In this document: positions 12,472 through 21,240 of the stretch, in pieces
How the letters are laid out: each line of letters begins with the position of its first letter
How positions within the stretch are numbered: the stretch's first letter is position 1
IMG/VR virus record: IMGVR_UViG_3300028840_000625
Coordinates: 1 to 64,000 of that record
DNA: 64,000 bases
Origin: a virus
Direction: 5' to 3' (one strand)
The notes under the pieces: model-generated
The model's database searches: none
Seen by the model: the letters and a program-made list of their open reading frames with translations, nothing else
What the model was told of the DNA's origin: nothing
Translations under genes and position numbers: made by a program

Positions 12472-14783
12472 TACGTCACCAAATTTGCATGTTTAGCCAT
12501 CGTCGCGGATGACAATGCTGTTGTATAAACGGCAACACTATCCAACCATGTATTCCGCAGGTGCCAATTGGTTTCCCAACCAAAATGCACCTTGTACGTG
12601 TTGCTCGTGTTTAATGTTTGATCAGTTGATAGCGTTGTGGATACCGCCGCAGATACGCCGTCAATGAAGCATCGAGTTCCGTGAACGGTTCCACCTGATT
12701 CATTGCTGAAACAAACATGATGGGCTGCGCCATCATTCACAACACCGGCAAAGATCACTCCACGACCAGCACCAGTCTCAAGCCGCATCTTGCCCGAGTC
12801 ATTAACTGCCATGAGATACCTGCGCGGCGAAGTCGTCCCGCCGTAATGCACAAGCAAGCCCTGACTTGTAACGCTTGTGGTTGTGCTGAATACAACCTCA
12901 ATGGTTCTTGCATCAGACCCTTGCGGTCCAATGTATGGCGTTGAAACAAAAACGCCGGACGCCGGGAATTCATAGGAATAATGCTTTTCGGTTAGCGTAT
13001 CAAATACCTGACTGCACATGCTTCTTGTGCGTGTCGTCGTACTGGTGAAGGCACCGTCATCGTTAGCAATGACTTCCGGAACGCTCGCTCCTGCACTTAC
13101 ACCGTCAAGCGTCCAAAACGCTCCCGGCGATGCCGATATGACTGCGCTGTAATATGAACTCGTGATAGTGCTTTTTGCAGGCACCGTTTTTGTTTCACCG
13201 TTGCCGATCCTGTAATGCCGTTCCGCGTCATTCTCGGTAAAGCATTTGTTATACAGCGCAACATGCCCGATGATTCCGTCCCAATACCTGCCCGCACTAT
13301 GGCTAAATCCTATGCCATCATCACTGACCTGCCCGCCCGAGTTATATGAATACGCAACCGAACCATAAACAACGCTCGCCCCTTGTGACGATACAACGGT
13401 TGAGCCATTGACATGAATCTTCATGGTGCCGTTCTTGTAATCAGCGCAGCACATGATGTGGTATGTCTTGTGACTCGTTGCGCTGAAAAAATGCTCATTC
13501 GCCGAATCAGACTGCTGGCTCCTCGATGCGACCCGAATTATGCTGCCGCTATTGCCCTGCAAGTAAAAGCCGGTGGTGTTGCCGAGGTAAGTGGTAAACA
13601 TCGCCTGATTCGCAGCAAGCGCACTGGCTTCAACCCACATCTCAACAGTCGCCCTGTTGCTGCCATTCAATAGTGAGCTAAGGTTTCTATGTAAGGTATC
13701 GTCAAAACGCGCTCTTGCATTACCTGCGCCGTACCTTATGCCCGCGTTAGTGTACTCAGTACCGTCATCAGCAAGCAGGCTTGATGCGCCAAATACCATC
13801 GTGCCTTCAATTGAAGCCTGATGCGTTGTTGTTGCATATGCGCTAACTTCGTTATCGATGACTCCTGTTGTGGTAGAAAATGCCATCGGGAAATAAGCAA
13901 CAGGATTTCCATTAAGAATTTCTTCATGGTATTTCGGAAAGCCCTTGCCGCGGTTATATAGCTGCACAACTTCCGTGCTGCTCAGGGCGCGATTGAATAG
14001 CATGGTATGACCAACGCGCAAATTACCCCAGCGAGAGGAATCAGGGATGGCACCGATGTGATCGTCAAAGGTTATACCGGCAGAGTTGTAACCGTAAACC
14101 GTACTGCCGAAGGTTTTGGCGGTCGATGCGACAACTTTCACATCATCGAGGAACATCGCCATTGTGTCTGTACCGAAGTTGGCGATGCCGGTAAACATGA
14201 GCGGTCTATTGCGCTCGCCAGCGGACACGGTATGCGTAAGCGTTTGCAGGCCGTCTGATTCTTGGCTACGTGCGCCAAACCGGATGACGTTGTTGGTCGT
14301 GCAGTCAACATTCAAACCGAAGCGCGTCGTGCCATCATCGCCAACATAGGTCACGAAGGATGCGTCATTGGCGTTCCAGACATCCATCTCAAGGAACTGA
14401 ACAATGGTAATCGCTGCCGCACCATTCAGCACCCTGCCGATCTGTCCCTCACGGACAACAAGCGCGTCATTAACGCCGTCAAAGTTCCAGCTTGAGTCAC
14501 CCGTGGAGTCAACCATCGTTGAATAACCGGCACTCGCTTGCGCGACAATAGAAGCATGGGCTGCGTTCATTGTCTCAGACGCATAAACGGCTGCGCTAGC
14601 GTCATTCATCTTCCACCAAAAGGACGGCTCAAGTAAGGCAACGTAGCTGGCGAACGAAGATACTGGCGATGAAAACCCCGCGCTTCCGGGGGAGTTGTGG
14701 AAATAAGCAGCGCCCATCCCGCCACCAGTGCCGACAAAGCCGAACACCTGCGAGCCAAACATTGTCTTTAGACGTTTGCTCAT
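12471..14783 (-). CDS. Receptor-binding/tail fibre protein with three LamG-like domains, 770 aa
   Basis: After a short Gly/Ser-rich N-terminal linker (res 1-40) three LamG/concanavalin-like jelly rolls follow: about res 45-275 (starting LLEPSFWWKMND), 285-520 (LNGNPVAYFPM) and 540-770 (SASPGAFWTLDG). Each ends with VGHTMLFNRALSS- or VALYNKCF-type strands typical of these folds. Such domains bind glycans, which fits host recognition at the tail tip. The start at 14783 overlaps the stop of the preceding gene (ATGA); an earlier start lies fully within that gene. Last structural gene before lysis. Confidence 0.75.
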   Translation of the reverse strand: MSKRLKTMFGSQVFGFVGTGGGMGAAYFHNSPGSAGFSSPVSSFASYVALLEPSFWWKMNDASAAVYASETMNAAHASIVAQASAGYSTMVDSTGDSSWNFDGVNDALVVREGQIGRVLNGAAAITIVQFLEMDVWNANDASFVTYVGDDGTTRFGLNVDCTTNNVIRFGARSQESDGLQTLTHTVSAGERNRPLMFTGIANFGTDTMAMFLDDVKVVASTAKTFGSTVYGYNSAGITFDDHIGAIPDSSRWGNLRVGHTMLFNRALSSTEVVQLYNRGKGFPKYHEEILNGNPVAYFPMAFSTTTGVIDNEVSAYATTTHQASIEGTMVFGASSLLADDGTEYTNAGIRYGAGNARARFDDTLHRNLSSLLNGSNRATVEMWVEASALAANQAMFTTYLGNTTGFYLQGNSGSIIRVASRSQQSDSANEHFFSATSHKTYHIMCCADYKNGTMKIHVNGSTVVSSQGASVVYGSVAYSYNSGGQVSDDGIGFSHSAGRYWDGIIGHVALYNKCFTENDAERHYRIGNGETKTVPAKSTITSSYYSAVISASPGAFWTLDGVSAGASVPEVIANDDGAFTSTTTRTRSMCSQVFDTLTEKHYSYEFPASGVFVSTPYIGPQGSDARTIEVVFSTTTSVTSQGLLVHYGGTTSPRRYLMAVNDSGKMRLETGAGRGVIFAGVVNDGAAHHVCFSNESGGTVHGTRCFIDGVSAAVSTTLSTDQTLNTSNTYKVHFGWETNWHLRNTWLDSVAVYTTALSSATMAKHANLVT

Positions 14784-15544
14784 CGGAATGTCAACCCGCC
14801 AGCCATGCCATACCAAGTGTTGCCGCCATCTCGCGTTGTATAAATCCAGATATCCCGGTTGCCTGCGCCTTGTGACACGGTGCTGGCTTCTCCGCTTGCG
14901 TAGATAACGCTGGTTGGCGCATCAATGACCATTGAATTCGAGCCGCCAGCGTCTTGCGTGACAAAGATGGTAGCGGTGAATAAAGTCCCGCCAGTGCTAG
15001 GGACATCGCTGAACACAACGCTGGTATTCCCGACCAACACAACGTCAAACACATTTGCGCTGGCGCAGGATAAAGTCTGCGAACCAGTAGCGGAGACAGG
15101 GCCAACGATGGTTTCGGTATAAGCGCGGAATTCAGATTGACTGTGAACAAAACTCTCGTCGCTGATTACATCGGTGCCGTCGCAGCGCAATCGCTGAGTT
15201 CGACCGGCTTCAACCAAATACCCCGCGCCTGTGCTTGTCGTGAACAACAGGTCTTGCAGCGTGTCGTTCTGAGCAACGTAGTGCTTTTCGTTGGTTGGAA
15301 CAAAGATGCTGCGCTGCGTGGTAAGGTGCGCCGATGAGTCAGTGATTCTTACCTTGTCATACATCCATTCATACGGCTTGTCTCCGGAATTGCTGAGAGA
15401 ATAATCCGCATCGCTTGACACGTTATGCGTGAGCGTTCCGGTAATTGCGGCATCGAATACATCGAAGGTTTCGTTGACAGTCACCTCTGGCTGCAACTGC
15501 AATGCCGTCCATTTTTCCGCTTGAAGGTTTGTAGTAGTAGCCAT
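14780..15544 (-). CDS. Tail fibre or tail-tip accessory protein, 254 aa
   Basis: Between the tail-tip protein and the LamG fibre, with ATGA overlap to the latter. It is beta-rich, Ser/Thr-rich and without membrane segments. N-terminal ALQLQPEVTV and C-terminal RDIWIYTTRDGGNTWYGM look like fibre end strands. Two copies of an exposed VxxTGxxT-like pattern are seen but no named domain. It probably connects the fibre to the tip. Confidence 0.6.
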   Translation of the reverse strand: MATTTNLQAEKWTALQLQPEVTVNETFDVFDAAITGTLTHNVSSDADYSLSNSGDKPYEWMYDKVRITDSSAHLTTQRSIFVPTNEKHYVAQNDTLQDLLFTTSTGAGYLVEAGRTQRLRCDGTDVISDESFVHSQSEFRAYTETIVGPVSATGSQTLSCASANVFDVVLVGNTSVVFSDVPSTGGTLFTATIFVTQDAGGSNSMVIDAPTSVIYASGEASTVSQGAGNRDIWIYTTRDGGNTWYGMAGGLTFR

Positions 15545-15553
15545 GTCAATTTC

Positions 15554-18500
15554 CTATATTTGCCCAATACCGGGGAAACCTCGCCCGACAGTATCCGATA
15601 TTTGGAAGATATTGCAAATAATCAGCTCATTGGCACTTGCGCCATCGGCGACTCGATCTGCTGAGGTATAAGCAACGCTGGTTTCTGTTGCGCTCGCCGT
15701 TCTTAGTAACGTGCTTGCGCTGTCATAAAAGTCTATCTCAAAGTTGTTGTCGTCCGAACTGACGTAAGCAATATTGGCATCGTATTCATACCGCGATACC
15801 GGCATCCATGTGAAGGACTTGGTGTTGTTGCTGTCGATAGTTCCGCGCACAACGCACGGCGCTCGCGGCATAAGGTTCCTGCCGGTATTTGTAAACGCTA
15901 TCGGATTAGAGTTCTGCACGTAGTTACCGAGCGACACTCCCTTGTAATAAACAGGCGTGTCAAGGTGCTCAGTATCGTCTTGGACAAACTTAACTGTCCC
16001 TGAGTTATCAACCGGGATAAACCGTGACAATGGATCATGATTATTCATGGCCCATTCTGTACCGCGCCGCCCGCGCAGGATGCGGCTAAGTTTATATGTG
16101 TCGTCGCCAGTCGCCGAAGCAGAAGCGTATTGGATCAGTTCCCAGACGCCGCCTTGCGTTCCTATAAGTGCCGCATTACTTCCAGCAAGAACGTTTGCGT
16201 CTGTATCTGATTGCAGCACAACACCTGCCGGCATGCGAACTTCAAGTTCAAGACTGCTATCCCATGTCCCGTTGAACGTGGTCGTTGCCATCGTCGTCGA
16301 TACATAACCGAAATCAGCCTCAAGCGTAAATACATTCACCTCGGAATACGTTGTGTTGTCGTTCGAGTGATATAGGCTGGCACCATTCCACGAATCGAAC
16401 ACGCCGTAAGCAACAACGTAATACCCGAACACATCATCGTTAGACCGAAGCATTGGAATATCGATAAGAGAAAAGATCGTCGGGCCGACAAAAGTATCTA
16501 CTGTGCTGCTTGATGTGACAAAGACCGCATCCCTGACCGTGCTATATACGGCATCTATTGATTCGACAATACCGGTGACTTTAATCGGGCCGATTAAGCT
16601 GGTCTGAACATCGCTGACGCGAATACGGTAGCCGCGATCGCCAACGCTAATGACATCGTTAGGCACAACATCAATGTGCTTTGTGGATATGCTGAATGAT
16701 GCGGTATCCCGTTCAGAGTAGAAGGCGTATAACATGGCGTCGGCAATGTTCATTGCATTGGTGTCAGTCAGCACGGCTGGAATCTGCGCGTGTGAGATGC
16801 CTTCGCCTTGCACCGTCAACCGTTCAGCCATTTGCGTGTTCACCTCATACTGATCCTCGCTATTGAGGTATGAGATAGACATCCGCTTTGGTAACTCAAG
16901 CTCGCCCTTGCGGACAATCTCAATATCGTTATCTTCCGGCGATTCAATCCCGGCAGCAAGATCGGCTTGCGGAATTGTCTTTGATATGGCACCGCCGCGC
17001 TCGGTGCAAATAAGTTTGTCACCGACTTCCGCAACATCGAAAAAGCCGACAGGAGTTATAGTTTCAATTACGTTCCGCGCACTGGTTACGTCATCGACAA
17101 TATAACCATCGACCGACTTGCTAAGATCGGTTGTATCAACCTGAGCACTTGAAAGTCCGGCGCGTAGAGACTGGTGTTCAACAATCTCGGCCACCGTTAC
17201 GTTTGACGTTGAAACAACAGCCTCGACGGTAAGCAACTCCATCCGTGCCATTGCCCAATTGTTTGTGATTGGGATGATGCCGGGATAAGATGATGAATTG
17301 TCTACGCTGGTGTTGCCAGCAATAACCCACTCTGAGTTTTGCACGGTTGCGTCAAAAGTAATAAGCCGGATTGTGTTTGAGGTAGAATTCGGCTTATACA
17401 TTACATAACCGTCAGACGACCACAGCCCTTGACCGCTCGGGATTCCACCCGCCCTGTCTCCGGTAGACGCATTAGTCCATGAGTTCAGGATATTGAAATC
17501 TTTATCCATCAAGCAAAGGTAGCGGTCATGATCATAAGCGGCGCTATAAGTGACAATGAGAAAGAACTGGTTATCCGGGTCAGCCATGTCTCGGTGGATA
17601 TGCGCTGTGCATAACGTGCTTTCATTAGGATTCCAATCCAGACTTTCTAGAAAATCTATGCCGCCTGTATTGATAACTGTCGGCGACAAATACAACGGAT
17701 CAACCGCATAGCGAAGCAATACATTTTTACCGGATGATTTTTCAGTAACAGTTATGTAGCTGTCATCACCAAGCCTGATTGTCTTGTATCTATCTGTACC
17801 AGACCCAAAGAGCGAATGATCATCGGTTCCATACGGGCCATAACCAGCATCGACCGGGTAAGTGACTCGTGAAATAAGGTATGACCCAAGCGCACCAGCT
17901 TTATAGCGGAACCAATACAAGTTGCCATCAGTGCCACCACCGCCTTCTTGGTTGCGAGCAATCCAGAAGAAATATGGATCATTCTGACATAAGCCATAAA
18001 TAACGCCGGACGTTACATTAGGCATCCGTACCGGATACGTTGTCTGCTCAATAATGTTCCAACGCAAATCGCACCGGGTTATCGTGTAGTCAGCATCGTC
18101 ATCGTTCGGGTAGACATAGACATTTGATGTTGACAGAAAAGTTCCTTCGTCCAGTACCCCAACAACTCCGCCGATATTGAGAACTGTTTTGCCACCCCAA
18201 TTCTCAGTTGACGTATGGATAACATTCGGCCCGTCATCGAGTGCGCCTGCCCGTGTTATCTCAACTTCGACATTCACCAAGCCATTGCCGAATTGTTCAA
18301 GCTGTAAATCCTCAAACTCGATGTATGCAATTCCTCGGTAAGCAGGAACATTCCCCGAGCCTTTGTAACTTTCTTGCAGCGATGACGGCTCCTGATCTTC
18401 GTCGCCGTAGTAGATATTCACCGCATCGGCCAGCTTATTGCTGCCTTGGATGTTCAACTGGTTCTCTGCGCTGTTCGTGTCATACATCAAGCGGCCATTG

Positions 18501-18874
18501 ATCCATATACGGCGCAGCCCTGTTATCGGCCCTTCGCATATGGCGAAAGCACCATCAAGCGAATAGGTGTAATACGTGGTAGTTTGCGACGGGCCACCTT
18601 TACCGCCCGACTCCTCTTTGTGTTTCGTTGTTTTGCGGCCACTCCACCACATCAGCGTGGTCGCCGTTCTTACGGTGCCGTAAACAATCGGGATAGGTGC
18701 GCCGTAGCTGGCATTGGTGATATTGAGCGGGGCCAGCTTCTTTGCTCTTGAGTCCGGTAGCTGCGGCGGGAATAACGCGCCACCTAATGTTGCGCCGAGA
18801 GTAAAGCCAGCAGGGCCAAGGAAGAACGCGCCAACCGCGCCGAAGGCGAGTGAAGCAGTTGTATTCGCGCTCAT
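15554..18874 (-). CDS. Tail tip/central fibre protein (phage J / GTA gp15-like), 1106 aa
   Basis: Opens with a hydrophobic Gly-rich segment (LAFGAVGAFFLGPAGFTLGA) and then NASYGAPIPIVYGTVR, TTTYYTYSLDGAFAICEGPI and IWINGRLMYD, a pattern typical of J-type proteins in lambda-like and GTA-like tails. The middle is beta-rich, and res about 560-720 have the tail-hub-like LPKRMSISYLNSEDQYEVN. The C-terminus has fibronectin-like strands. The order DUF2460-DUF2163-NlpC/P60-J supports this call strongly. It completes the tail tip and contacts the receptor or fibres. Confidence 0.85.
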   Translation of the reverse strand: MSANTTASLAFGAVGAFFLGPAGFTLGATLGGALFPPQLPDSRAKKLAPLNITNASYGAPIPIVYGTVRTATTLMWWSGRKTTKHKEESGGKGGPSQTTTYYTYSLDGAFAICEGPITGLRRIWINGRLMYDTNSAENQLNIQGSNKLADAVNIYYGDEDQEPSSLQESYKGSGNVPAYRGIAYIEFEDLQLEQFGNGLVNVEVEITRAGALDDGPNVIHTSTENWGGKTVLNIGGVVGVLDEGTFLSTSNVYVYPNDDDADYTITRCDLRWNIIEQTTYPVRMPNVTSGVIYGLCQNDPYFFWIARNQEGGGGTDGNLYWFRYKAGALGSYLISRVTYPVDAGYGPYGTDDHSLFGSGTDRYKTIRLGDDSYITVTEKSSGKNVLLRYAVDPLYLSPTVINTGGIDFLESLDWNPNESTLCTAHIHRDMADPDNQFFLIVTYSAAYDHDRYLCLMDKDFNILNSWTNASTGDRAGGIPSGQGLWSSDGYVMYKPNSTSNTIRLITFDATVQNSEWVIAGNTSVDNSSSYPGIIPITNNWAMARMELLTVEAVVSTSNVTVAEIVEHQSLRAGLSSAQVDTTDLSKSVDGYIVDDVTSARNVIETITPVGFFDVAEVGDKLICTERGGAISKTIPQADLAAGIESPEDNDIEIVRKGELELPKRMSISYLNSEDQYEVNTQMAERLTVQGEGISHAQIPAVLTDTNAMNIADAMLYAFYSERDTASFSISTKHIDVVPNDVISVGDRGYRIRVSDVQTSLIGPIKVTGIVESIDAVYSTVRDAVFVTSSSTVDTFVGPTIFSLIDIPMLRSNDDVFGYYVVAYGVFDSWNGASLYHSNDNTTYSEVNVFTLEADFGYVSTTMATTTFNGTWDSSLELEVRMPAGVVLQSDTDANVLAGSNAALIGTQGGVWELIQYASASATGDDTYKLSRILRGRRGTEWAMNNHDPLSRFIPVDNSGTVKFVQDDTEHLDTPVYYKGVSLGNYVQNSNPIAFTNTGRNLMPRAPCVVRGTIDSNNTKSFTWMPVSRYEYDANIAYVSSDDNNFEIDFYDSASTLLRTASATETSVAYTSADRVADGASANELIICNIFQISDTVGRGFPGIGQI

Positions 18875-19293
18875 GTCATAAACTCCTTGAAGCGGAACAC
18901 ACCGACCAGTCGCTTGCGCCAGCGATCATCGAGATTGTGCTCAACACATTTCCCCATCTTGGAATACGAGTGAATAACGTTCCGACCGGTATAGACGCCG
19001 ACATGCTGCGGATAACGCAGAAAGCGGAATAGCAATACATCTCCCGGCTTGATCTTGCGCTTGTCACGAATCTGCACGAGATGTTTTTTCAGCCCTGCGG
19101 TAAGTTCAACGCCATCAGGATCACGGCTATAATCTACCGGCACAATGTTTGACGGCAACAATGAAACAGCACGAGCCGCCTCATACACCACACCAATGCA
19201 ATCGACCCCGCCACCACAAATACGACCGCGATGCTTGAACGGAGTCCCGACCCACTTGCGAGATTCATCAATGTATTCTTGCGGCGTGGTCAT
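18871..19293 (-). CDS. NlpC/P60 tail peptidase, 140 aa
   Basis: Catalytic triad pattern: Cys in GGVDCIGVV (about res 30-33), His in PQHVGVYTG (about res 96) and a His about ten residues on (VIHSYSK). The N-terminal WVGTPFKHRGR is the family start. In siphoviruses and GTAs this protein is part of the tail tip and opens peptidoglycan at entry. It overlaps both neighbours by 4 nt. Confidence 0.9.
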   Translation of the reverse strand: MTTPQEYIDESRKWVGTPFKHRGRICGGGVDCIGVVYEAARAVSLLPSNIVPVDYSRDPDGVELTAGLKKHLVQIRDKRKIKPGDVLLFRFLRYPQHVGVYTGRNVIHSYSKMGKCVEHNLDDRWRKRLVGVFRFKEFMT

Positions 19294-20351
19294 CTCGTTT
19301 TCTCGCCGCCTATGATCGCATCCCGTCCCGGCATATACGGTTCACCCCGGAAGTTGAAGATGTTATTAAATCGATCTCGACAATCCGTAGTGACGCGCCG
19401 CTGACATCCAGCAGTCACGACAACGGTATTCCCGGCACTGACTACAGCAGGCATCGGCAGATATAACTCAATGCGGCCTGAGCTAATGTTTTGCTTGACC
19501 TCCATGCTGCGTCCGGCATTGTTGCCGTCCTTGAATTCAACGGTGCCGAGCTTCCAGTGATCAACCGGTTCGTCGCAATCAGCAAGCGTAAAGTTCCGCG
19601 TGTCGGTAACGCTGGACACCACTGCGCTACGCCTCCAAGCGTACATGGTTTCCCAAACAACACTGCCATCCGCTGTTGTGCCGCCAACCGTTGAGGTGAA
19701 TGACGGTTCACTTGTTCCAGTCGTGCCGCCAGTCGTCGCCTTGAAGATTCGGCTTGTAAGCGTTGCCGATCTAATGTGCGAATTGGTACCCGCACCTGCA
19801 TCGCCCGACACATAAGCGCTGACGGTCATTGCGCTTGTCCAAAAGGTCGCGCTTACCGGAACCTTGCATTGAGTGTCGCCGAACGTCGCGCGGCATGCCG
19901 GAGAAAAAACCTCGACGGTTGTTTGCTGTAACCGTTGCAGCAATCCACGGACTTCTGCGGTGAAATCATTATCCCGCCGCGTGATCTGCCCGATGGTGCC
20001 GGTGCGCATGATGATCTGACCGGCATCAGGCTGCGTATAATCGCACTCGAACATGGTGACAGTCGCACCGTCGAAGTTTCCTGCCTCGATATCCTCAACA
20101 GTAATGCCGGTGCCGGTAACGACACCTTCAACCTCAAGGTTGTCCACGTTCCAGCGATTGCTTGATTCGACGGTCGATGGCGTGTAGCCGGAGTTAGCTT
20201 CATAAACCTGCGATGACACGGTGACGTTCTTAACGTGAGAGGTGAATCCGTACGTTGTGCCGTTGACCAGCTCAACACGCCAGCAAGTTACGAAGTGAGT
20301 TGTTTCCTGCTGCGCCGCTGTTGATACGGCTGCGGTGAGTGAGCGCGGCAT
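19290..20351 (-). CDS. DUF2163 / BR0599-type tail protein, 353 aa
   Basis: The N-terminal part has the family pattern WRVELVNGTTYGFTSH, and the C-terminal BR0599 domain starts near VFSPACRATFGDTQCKV (about res 150) with three conserved Cys, and ends with ACQRRVTTDCRDRFNN and NFRGEPYMPG. In Rhodobacter GTA (gp13) this is part of the distal tail hub, where Cys residues bind an Fe-S cluster or metal. The middle of the C-terminal domain carries an insertion (about res 200-240) rich in Thr/Gly. Coupled by overlap to the peptidase. Confidence 0.85.
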   Translation of the reverse strand: MPRSLTAAVSTAAQQETTHFVTCWRVELVNGTTYGFTSHVKNVTVSSQVYEANSGYTPSTVESSNRWNVDNLEVEGVVTGTGITVEDIEAGNFDGATVTMFECDYTQPDAGQIIMRTGTIGQITRRDNDFTAEVRGLLQRLQQTTVEVFSPACRATFGDTQCKVPVSATFWTSAMTVSAYVSGDAGAGTNSHIRSATLTSRIFKATTGGTTGTSEPSFTSTVGGTTADGSVVWETMYAWRRSAVVSSVTDTRNFTLADCDEPVDHWKLGTVEFKDGNNAGRSMEVKQNISSGRIELYLPMPAVVSAGNTVVVTAGCQRRVTTDCRDRFNNIFNFRGEPYMPGRDAIIGGEKTR

Positions 20352-20352
20352 T

Positions 20353-21240
20353 TTATGTCTCCCGGATTTCAGTGATCATGATGTTCATGCTTTGCATGTC
20401 GAAGCCTTCATGAGTCGCATCGAATACATCCGAGTCAAACCGCGCTTGCAGATCGAACTCATAGCCAGCCGTAACGCTGACGGCCACACTTGCATATTCG
20501 GCTGAACCAACATATTCACGGGCATTGCCGTCGGCGACATAAGCCGTGTATAGCGTCGAGTCTACATCGATATAAACACCGCCTTCACCTGCGCTAAGAA
20601 TTTCATAACGTCCGCCGTTAAGCTCAACCATTCCGCTGACGTTTGTTATGTAAAGCGACCCCATCCCTAAATCAAACGCCGCACTCGCTCCCGGCGAGTC
20701 GATATGACACGGGTTTGACTGCGATGTAGAGGTGATGGTGAAATTCGTGCCGGTCATATGAAGAACGCCGGTCAAGGTATTTGTGCTGACATTAGCTGCG
20801 CGGTAACTGTGACCGTTTACAGCCACGCTGACGGTACCGCTTACCGGCTTCGTGATCGTGCGGGTAAAGACGGCGCTGCTGATGGTGTATACCTTCTGCA
20901 ATTGCCAATAGCTGCCAGTCGTTGAGGTACCGGCAACGCTTACCCGCTGATCGGTCGCTGCCGTTGTGCTTGCGCCAATCGTGCTCTTGTAATCACCCCA
21001 ATCCTTGAAACGAAACGAATGGGCGCGACCGAGCATCGCCAAAAAGAAATTCCGCACTGCACCTAGCTGCGTATTATTCCGAATCCCGTAAGCCACATCG
21101 TATTCATGCAACGGGTATTCCCAATTAGCGTTACGCTGTTCGTGACCGGAGCGGAGTTTGATAACAGTTGTGTCGAACCTCGGACCGCCTCGGGAACCGT
21201 AGCTTATATCATCCGGGAAGTTGGTATCGTAGAAAGCCAT
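20353..21240 (-). CDS. DUF2460 distal tail protein, 295 aa
   Basis: Signature strings are FPDDISYGSRGGPRFDT at the N-terminus, then YDVAYGIRN and FFLAMLGRAHSFRFKDWGDY. Homologue of GTA gp12, which forms the distal tail ring under the tube. A bacterial-Ig-like or insertion domain (about res 150-235) sits before the C-terminal strands. It begins immediately after the tape measure stop (one-base overlap). Confidence 0.85.
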   Translation of the reverse strand: MAFYDTNFPDDISYGSRGGPRFDTTVIKLRSGHEQRNANWEYPLHEYDVAYGIRNNTQLGAVRNFFLAMLGRAHSFRFKDWGDYKSTIGASTTAATDQRVSVAGTSTTGSYWQLQKVYTISSAVFTRTITKPVSGTVSVAVNGHSYRAANVSTNTLTGVLHMTGTNFTITSTSQSNPCHIDSPGASAAFDLGMGSLYITNVSGMVELNGGRYEILSAGEGGVYIDVDSTLYTAYVADGNAREYVGSAEYASVAVSVTAGYEFDLQARFDSDVFDATHEGFDMQSMNIMITEIRET

